Origin: Candidatus Zipacnadia bacterium
Lineage (GTDB): Bacteria > Armatimonadota > Zipacnadia > Zipacnadales > Zipacnadaceae
Assembly (NCBI GenBank): GCA_029821215.1
Contig: JALGTV010000095.1
Location: forward strand, 1-5,702
Direction: 5' to 3'
DNA: 5,702 nt
Shown: positions 4,819 through 5,702 of the stretch, piece by piece
How positions within the stretch are numbered: the first letter of the stretch is position 1
Layout: each line of letters opens with the position of its first letter
Program-made: the position numbers and the translations under genes
The notes under the pieces: generated by a model
Seen by the model: only the letters and a program-made list of their open reading frames with translations
What the model was told of the DNA's origin: nothing
Databases searched by the model: none

Positions 4819-5702
4819 CGTACTTTCACCTCCCGGCCTTTATCCCACGACTCCCGGGCCGCCACTAAGCTGTAAACCGTTTCAACCGCCTCATCCACGG
4901 TGCAAGCTACCGCTGCCTTTCCTTCTACTGCGTCCAGGAAGTTGTGAGCTTGGGCCACAAAATAGTCGTCACGGGCACAATCATAGTGCTGGACCTGCCA
5001 CTCTCCGTCCTTGTATAGCGACAACTGTTGGGTAGATGCCTCGTACCGCAGGGTACCGTCCTCACCGGCCAGCTCAAACAGTCCGTCATTGTTCCATTGG
5101 AACTGATTTGAGCAGATGGTGGCCAGGCGTTGGCCGGGATAGCGGCAGACCAGAGTAACAATATCTTCCACTTGAACCCCGTCCAACACCAGGTGGTCAC
5201 CAGTGCAGTAAATGCTTGTTTCCAGACCCAGCACCCACTGTAAGTAATTAAGATAGTGGGTCATAGCGTCCTGGAGCGTTCCCCCGCCAGTTTCGTGGCT
5301 GCGATAGTAAATCTCCCGGTAATCGGGCCGATACAAGGGGAAATGCTGGCCCCAGACCCCCACTGCACTATGCACTGTCCCAATATCTCCGCGATTCACA
5401 GCTTCCTTCATATCGCGTAGGGAGGGCATGCTGCGGAATGTATAGGCGACCGCTGTGGTCAGCTCTGTGGTGGTGGCTGCTTGGGCTATCTGCTCGGCTT
5501 CCTGGCGGTTCAGGCACAGCGGCTTCTCAATGAGAGTGTGGCAGCCTGCGTCTATGCTCGCTAATGCCACGGGGACATGCAGATGGGCAGGCACGCAGAC
5601 AACCACGCAGTCATACTCCGAAAGCGGGACTTGGTTGAAATCAGCATAGGCGGCAATCAAATCATACTGGGCGGTCAATTCCTCTCGGCGAGATTCTCGC
5701 AG
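4815..5702 (-). CDS. Gfo/Idh/MocA-family oxidoreductase (N-terminus outside window)
   Basis: The last 295 residues of an NAD(P)-dependent dehydrogenase are visible. The reading frame is open to the window edge, so the N-terminal part of the Rossmann fold (the GxGxxG strand, perhaps 30-40 residues) is missing. Visible features, numbered from the first visible residue: YDCVVVCVPAHLH (30-42) typical of the second half of the nucleotide fold; the family motif EKPL (59-62) with the catalytic-site Lys60; and the substrate-domain motif TGGGTLQDAMTHYLN (138-152). His149 lies where the family has its active-site His, and Asn152 replaces the Asp of the common HxxD form. Family members oxidise or reduce sugars, inositols and related compounds; the substrate here is unknown. 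The TGA stop overlaps the GTG start of the SDR gene by 4 nt, so the two probably act in one pathway. An in-frame TTG at 5678 is not the real start, because family-typical sequence (LRESRREEL) continues upstream. Confidence 0.94.
   Translation of the reverse strand: MRESRREELTAQYDLIAAYADFNQVPLSEYDCVVVCVPAHLHVPVALASIDAGCHTLIEKPLCLNRQEAEQIAQAATTTELTTAVAYTFRSMPSLRDMKEAVNRGDIGTVHSAVGVWGQHFPLYRPDYREIYYRSHETGGGTLQDAMTHYLNYLQWVLGLETSIYCTGDHLVLDGVQVEDIVTLVCRYPGQRLATICSNQFQWNNDGLFELAGEDGTLRYEASTQQLSLYKDGEWQVQHYDCARDDYFVAQAHNFLDAVEGKAAVACTVDEAVETVYSLVAARESWDKGREVKVR
4826..4833 (-). promoter_or_regulatory. Shine-Dalgarno site fixing the SDR GTG start
   Basis: The minus strand reads GGAGGTGA, an 8-base match to the anti-Shine-Dalgarno sequence, 7 nt before GTG at 4818. 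The site lies inside the last codons of the upstream gene and decides the non-ATG start. Confidence 0.85.

Noticed and set aside
5676..5678. TTG as the start of the Gfo/Idh gene
   Set aside because: The frame continues open to the edge with family-typical sequence upstream, and a start here would remove most of the nucleotide-binding fold.

Overview
The window carries five protein-coding genes, all on the minus strand, so gene order runs from high to low coordinates. In that direction they are: the 3' part of a Gfo/Idh/MocA-type oxidoreductase (5702 to 4815), a short-chain dehydrogenase that overlaps it by 4 nt (4818 to 4021), secD (3635 to 1644), secF (1448 to 330), and the 5' part of an Lrp/AsnC-family regulator that runs off the left edge (272 to 1). 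I see no CRISPR array, rRNA, tRNA or intact transposase gene.

The organism cannot be named from this window. It is a bacterium of moderate-to-high G+C. Shine-Dalgarno sites are strong (AGGAGG type), two of the four visible starts are GTG, and the promoter before secD is a near-perfect vegetative-sigma site. The regulator fragment resembles the AlaR/YugG branch of Lrp-like proteins found in Bacillota, so a Bacillota or related lineage is a low-confidence guess. The long, E. coli-like SecD (663 aa) is not the short form usual in many Gram-positives, so a diderm lineage is possible.

Layout. (1) 4021-5702: a translationally coupled dehydrogenase pair, probably acting on a sugar, polyol or related polyhydroxylated compound; its promoter lies outside the window. 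(2) 3636-4020: 385 nt without a gene. Its distal part holds strong inverted repeats. Its proximal part holds a TTGACA-N17-TATACT promoter and a leader of about 134 nt for secD. (3) 330-3635: secD and secF, the two halves of the SecDF subunit that uses the proton or sodium motive force to help the Sec translocon. They are separated by an unusually long 195-nt spacer (1449-1643) packed with hairpins, one of which is a large palindrome directly abutting the secD stop codon. (4) 1-329: a short gap with a hairpin directly against the Shine-Dalgarno site of the Lrp-like regulator.

The genes themselves are ordinary. The less ordinary content is in the gaps: the structured secD-secF spacer, the inverted-repeat cluster upstream of the secD promoter, and the hairpin before the regulator. 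Within the proteins, SecF has a very basic C-terminal tail, SecD has an acidic low-complexity insert, and the dehydrogenase lacks the canonical catalytic-tetrad asparagine. I do not see clear evidence of a new multi-gene system.
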